Under the pieces are notes generated by a model. The model saw only the letters and a program-made list of their open reading frames with translations. It was not told the origin of the DNA and did not search any database. Position numbers and translations under genes: made by a program. From Candidatus Latescibacterota bacterium (lineage in GTDB: Bacteria; Latescibacterota; UBA2968; UBA8231): 64,000 nucleotides of DNA. The stretch is from positions 62,001 to 126,000 of the forward strand of contig JAJDUT010000123.1 of NCBI GenBank assembly GCA_022826515.1, in the 5' to 3' direction. Of this stretch, positions 61,349 through 64,000 are shown in pieces (within the stretch, counting starts at the first letter, position 1; each line of letters begins with the position of its first letter).

Positions 61349-63400
61349 TCAGTACACCACCGCTACGGAGCCCACGACAGTTTCGTCGCCCTGGTCCAAT
61401 TGGGCCCGCACCCTCACTAGGTACAGACCCGGTACCACCAAAGTGCCATCGTCGTCGCGACCGTCCCAAAAACCCGGGCTGAGCGCAGGGTCGCCTGCGG
61501 CTGGAGGGCGCACGTATTGGCCGCCGCGCAGCGCGCCGGTGTTTAACTGACGCACCAAGCGGCCCCCTAGGTCGAAAATGTCCACGTCTATTTCCTGCGG
61601 CACACTGATCCGAGAGAGGACGAATTCAATGATGGTATGGTCGTTGATGTTGTCGCCGTTGGGAGTGAAAACGGGCGGATTGGTCCGCACTTGGTCCAAT
61701 ATCGGCCCTATCGCGTCGAATGCTCGCACACTCCAGGAGTAAGGGGCACCGGTCTCGGGATCAGAGGCGGTGTCCTCTTCGGCATCGAGTGAGATAGCTG
61801 CCTCTGGGCTAAAAAGGCGCGTGGAAAAGGCGAACTGGTTGGTCAGCAACCGCGCCCTGAAACGCAGTTGCAATTGGCCGGACTGGTGCCAGAGATCGGC
61901 CCATACCAGCTCCAGCGCGTCGCCCGCAATAGTCGTGCGGGCGACTTCCATCCCCGAGGGAGGCACGATTTCTGTTACCTCGGCTAGGCTCGGCATGTCG
62001 ATGCGGATGCGCTCCACGCCTAAATCGCCCGCGTCGAATTCGACTTCAAGGTGGTAGACAAATTCGACCTCGCGCCCCACCACTCCCTTGTTCGGTTCCA
62101 CCCGGACGCGGGCGGCCGAGGCGGGTGTCTGCTCGGAGAAAGCAATGATTAGACTATCCAAGCGCGGGCCGATGTCTTCGAAATCAGTGGAGAAGTTGAC
62201 TCGATACTGCAGCAAGTCCCTCGGTTCGGGCACCTGCAGATCGGCTTCTATAGCACCAGTCTCAGGGCTCCAGTCGCTCCAAGAGACGCCGTCGTTTGAA
62301 GTGCGGAACTGCATGCTCAGGGCGGTGCCGGCGGGACGCTGGCCGGTCCAGCGGAAGCGATCGTAGATCTTGCGCTGGCCGGGCAAACCTAGGTCCAGCG
62401 GTGCCGAAGTGAACGTACCCGAGGGAGCCACTCCCTGACCGGTCACCTGAATATCGGCGATGCGGGCCCGCCGCAGTGGATCGAGTTCGGTGGCGACCAC
62501 GCGCAAAAAGCGACCGAAGATCGGTTCGAAGGCCACAGCGGTTTGCGCAAAATCGGCAATGCCGCGAATGGCGCCGACTTCGCGCCATTGAAAACCGTCG
62601 TTGCTGACCTCGACGGCGTACCCCTGCAGCGTGTTGGCGGCAAAATCTTCGGCATTCTCGCCGGCCGTAAAGACCCGCACTTCGCCGAGCAGGCGCTGGA
62701 TGCCGAGATCGACGCGGGCAAAGCTATTGAGTTCGTCGGGTTCGATCGTCCAGACGCTTTCAGCTTGGCCGTCAAATACCTCCGGTCGATTGGCCGACTG
62801 ACTAAGTGCGAGGTTTTCGCCCTCGACTGTGCGCAAGCTCAGCCCGTCGCCGCCCACGTCAATGCCCCCTGGATAGCCGGCAATCACTTCCGCCCCGAGG
62901 GTGTCGTCCCAGCCGGAAAGCCTGGGGCGCTCCAGCCAACCGCGCTGTACTGTTGTCCACCCTGCGATCTCACTCACATCTGCCGTCAGCCAGTCGGTGC
63001 CTTGCTGGGGATCGCCGCTCCAGCGCCAGACCTCCTGCAGACCGCTGGTAGTACTCAGCCAGACTTGGTCGCCGGCGACCACTTCGGCGAGCAGACCGCT
63101 GCCGTTGCCCTGGCCCCAGTTTTCCACGCGCACGGCTAAGTGGTTAGCACCGCTTTGCAATTCGACCACTAGTTCCTCCACGGTCATCCTCTCGCCGTCG
63201 CTGCCCACCGAGTCGCCGTTGAGGAAAACCTCGTATTCATTGACTGCGGTCAGACGCAACGTGGCCTGTGTGGCTTCAGCCGCATTGAAGGTAAGCCGGT
63301 AGTAGACGATCTGGTCCCATTGCGCTACCTGCCACTCGGCCGCAGCCGCGGGCGAGAGTACCGCTAGAACAAAACCCGCTACTAGGGGCAGGACTTTCAT
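61349..63400 (-). CDS. B-type exported protein ('B4')
   Basis: 683 aa, signal peptide MKVLPLVAGFVLAVLSPAAA. Colinear with B3: VYYRLTFNAAEATQATLRLT, YEVFLNGDSVGSDGERMTVE, discoidin-like GYAVEVSNDGFQWREVGAIR and FLRVVATELDPLRRARIADI, then WSDWSPETG, FVYHLEVEFDAGDLGVERIR, FTPNGDNIND and a FlgD-like end (VDIFDLGGRLVRQLNTGALR, WDGRDDDGTLVVPGLYLVRV) terminating SVAVVY. It overlaps the small lipoprotein gene upstream by 4 bases and abuts A5. Likely exported partner of an A barrel; inference from gene order. Confidence 0.82.
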   Translation of the reverse strand: MKVLPLVAGFVLAVLSPAAAAEWQVAQWDQIVYYRLTFNAAEATQATLRLTAVNEYEVFLNGDSVGSDGERMTVEELVVELQSGANHLAVRVENWGQGNGSGLLAEVVAGDQVWLSTTSGLQEVWRWSGDPQQGTDWLTADVSEIAGWTTVQRGWLERPRLSGWDDTLGAEVIAGYPGGIDVGGDGLSLRTVEGENLALSQSANRPEVFDGQAESVWTIEPDELNSFARVDLGIQRLLGEVRVFTAGENAEDFAANTLQGYAVEVSNDGFQWREVGAIRGIADFAQTAVAFEPIFGRFLRVVATELDPLRRARIADIQVTGQGVAPSGTFTSAPLDLGLPGQRKIYDRFRWTGQRPAGTALSMQFRTSNDGVSWSDWSPETGAIEADLQVPEPRDLLQYRVNFSTDFEDIGPRLDSLIIAFSEQTPASAARVRVEPNKGVVGREVEFVYHLEVEFDAGDLGVERIRIDMPSLAEVTEIVPPSGMEVARTTIAGDALELVWADLWHQSGQLQLRFRARLLTNQFAFSTRLFSPEAAISLDAEEDTASDPETGAPYSWSVRAFDAIGPILDQVRTNPPVFTPNGDNINDHTIIEFVLSRISVPQEIDVDIFDLGGRLVRQLNTGALRGGQYVRPPAAGDPALSPGFWDGRDDDGTLVVPGLYLVRVRAQLDQGDETVVGSVAVVY

Positions 63401-63864
63401 TTCTCTGCTATTTCTCGTTGTGCTCCCGACTCGATGTCGAGGCTTACAGTGACGAGTTTGGTAACTGGATTGACTACCAGACGGTGGTATTGGCCGAAGG
63501 GCTTCCAGCGCTTTGAGCCGTTTTCCCAGACGTGTTCCGGCTCTTGCTCCGGCACTGACAGGCCAATGCGCTGCAGTGCTTCTGCCGTATCAAAGGGTTC
63601 CATCTTTTTGAACGTATAGGTCACATAAGACGCGCTGTCGCGTATCAAATCCACGTAAACCCAAGTGCTATCTCCATCCGCATCTCTCCACTGTAGAGTG
63701 GTTACTTCCTCGGAGCGGACAAAGTCGAAATCCGGTTCGCCTAGGCGCTCCTTTAGGGCTACTTCGGTTTTGTTCAATATCTGATGCACCGCGAGCAGCG
63801 GCGCTTCTTCCCGGCCGCAAGCAGCGAGAAAAAAGAAAATTGCCAAGAGTATGCTGAATCGCAC
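63397..63864 (-). CDS. Small lipoprotein heading the second A/B operon
   Basis: 155 aa from GTG 63864, with lipobox LAAC (MRFSILLAIFFFLAACG). The mature part has TEVALKERLGEPDFDFVRSE, QWRDADGDSTWVYVDLIRDS and SYVTYTFKKMEPFDTAEALQ. The LKERLGEPD turn and following strands recall the BamE/SmpA-type fold, but similarity is slight and I do not claim it. It overlaps both neighbours (1 base with the TonB-like gene, 4 with B4), so it belongs to the operon and may help place A/B proteins in the outer membrane. Confidence 0.65.
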   Translation of the reverse strand: MRFSILLAIFFFLAACGREEAPLLAVHQILNKTEVALKERLGEPDFDFVRSEEVTTLQWRDADGDSTWVYVDLIRDSASYVTYTFKKMEPFDTAEALQRIGLSVPEQEPEHVWENGSKRWKPFGQYHRLVVNPVTKLVTVSLDIESGAQREIAEK

Positions 63865-64000
63865 TATTCCACCTTGAAAGTGAAGGGATACGTCACCAAT
63901 ACAGGTAGTGGCGTCAACCGGGTTGCTGTGGCCCGCGCTCCGGGACTGCTCGCCAGCCCATTCTCTCCACTTGTTGCACCAGTCGCCGGCGTTTGCAGTG
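63864..64000 (-). CDS. C-terminal end of a TonB-like protein (5' part outside window)
   Basis: The frame is open to the window edge and ends at TAG 63866-63864, overlapping the lipoprotein start by one base. The visible ~44 residues end in LTPLPVLVTYPFTFKVE, which resembles the last beta strand of TonB C-terminal domains (commonly V-x-V-x-x-P-x-x-F-K). A TonB-like energy transducer next to outer-membrane barrels would make sense, but with only the tail visible this is weak. Confidence 0.4.
   Translation of the reverse strand, partial: LQTPATGATSGENGLASSPGARATATRLTPLPVLVTYPFTFKVE

Overview
The window reads as accessory chromosome of a GC-rich, double-membrane bacterium. The mix of FlgD/CHU_C-like C-terminal domains, a two-parvulin lipoprotein, expanded phytanoyl-CoA-dioxygenase-like proteins, a sulfatase, an enolase-superfamily enzyme, propeller glycosidase-like paralogues and a DUF6785-type membrane protein is what I associate with uncultured FCB-group lineages, Latescibacterota or Poribacteria-like genomes above all. 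That placement is inference. I saw no rRNA, tRNA or CRISPR array, and no gene-free stretch longer than about 300 bases.

Layout. (1) 1-8735, plus strand: a tight operon of very large exported proteins, ordered B (5'-truncated), A, two-parvulin lipoprotein, A. 'A' denotes a ~900-980 aa protein with a conserved N-terminal half, an Asp/Asn-rich calcium-type cluster and a C-terminal half that looks like an outer-membrane beta-barrel. 'B' denotes a protein with discoidin/jelly-roll-like domains and a C-terminal FTPNGDG/FlgD-like domain. (2) 8884-11751: a small island with a DUF262/HNH restriction-like protein, a HigBA-like toxin-antitoxin pair and an orphan antitoxin-like gene. (3) 11791-16360: two more B genes. 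(4) 16504-19139: sulfatase and enolase-superfamily enzyme. (5) 19188-25028: a second defence-like island with its own promoter: HigB, HigA, a large N6-adenine methylase, a markedly AT-rich 586-aa protein with a HEPN-like RX5H motif, and an orphan UPF0175 protein. (6) 25105-37642: a catabolic block with a cyclase, two tandem PhyH-like oxygenases, a Gfo/Idh/MocA oxidoreductase, three propeller proteins, a nitrilase-superfamily enzyme, a GH95-like enzyme and an M19 dipeptidase. (7) 37718-41155: insertion-sequence debris (IS5/IS903-like, IS630-like, MITE) around a lipoprotein gene and a small barrel-like gene. (8) 41162-50718: sugar isomerase/epimerase-like protein, DUF6785-like transporter, TPR protein, CRTAC1/FG-GAP protein, a T9SS type-A-like exported protein and a fourth propeller paralogue. 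(9) 50868-64000, minus strand: a second A/B operon, transcribed as TonB-like C-terminus (partial), small lipoprotein, B, A, A, B, A, with 1-4 nt overlaps or gaps of a few bases.

How they may work together. Five A and five B genes in two oppositely oriented operons, one with a dedicated parvulin lipoprotein and the other headed by a small lipoprotein and a TonB-like end, flank a block of glycan and small-acid catabolic genes. My leading hypothesis is that A and B are partner surface proteins (barrel plus exported carbohydrate-binding-type partner), perhaps analogous in logic to SusC/SusD. This is untested; I do not recognise A as a named family. A separate result is a family of ~110-125 bp MITE-like elements whose TATAGC terminal repeats match the end of the local IS630-like fragment and which sit exactly at gene ends.
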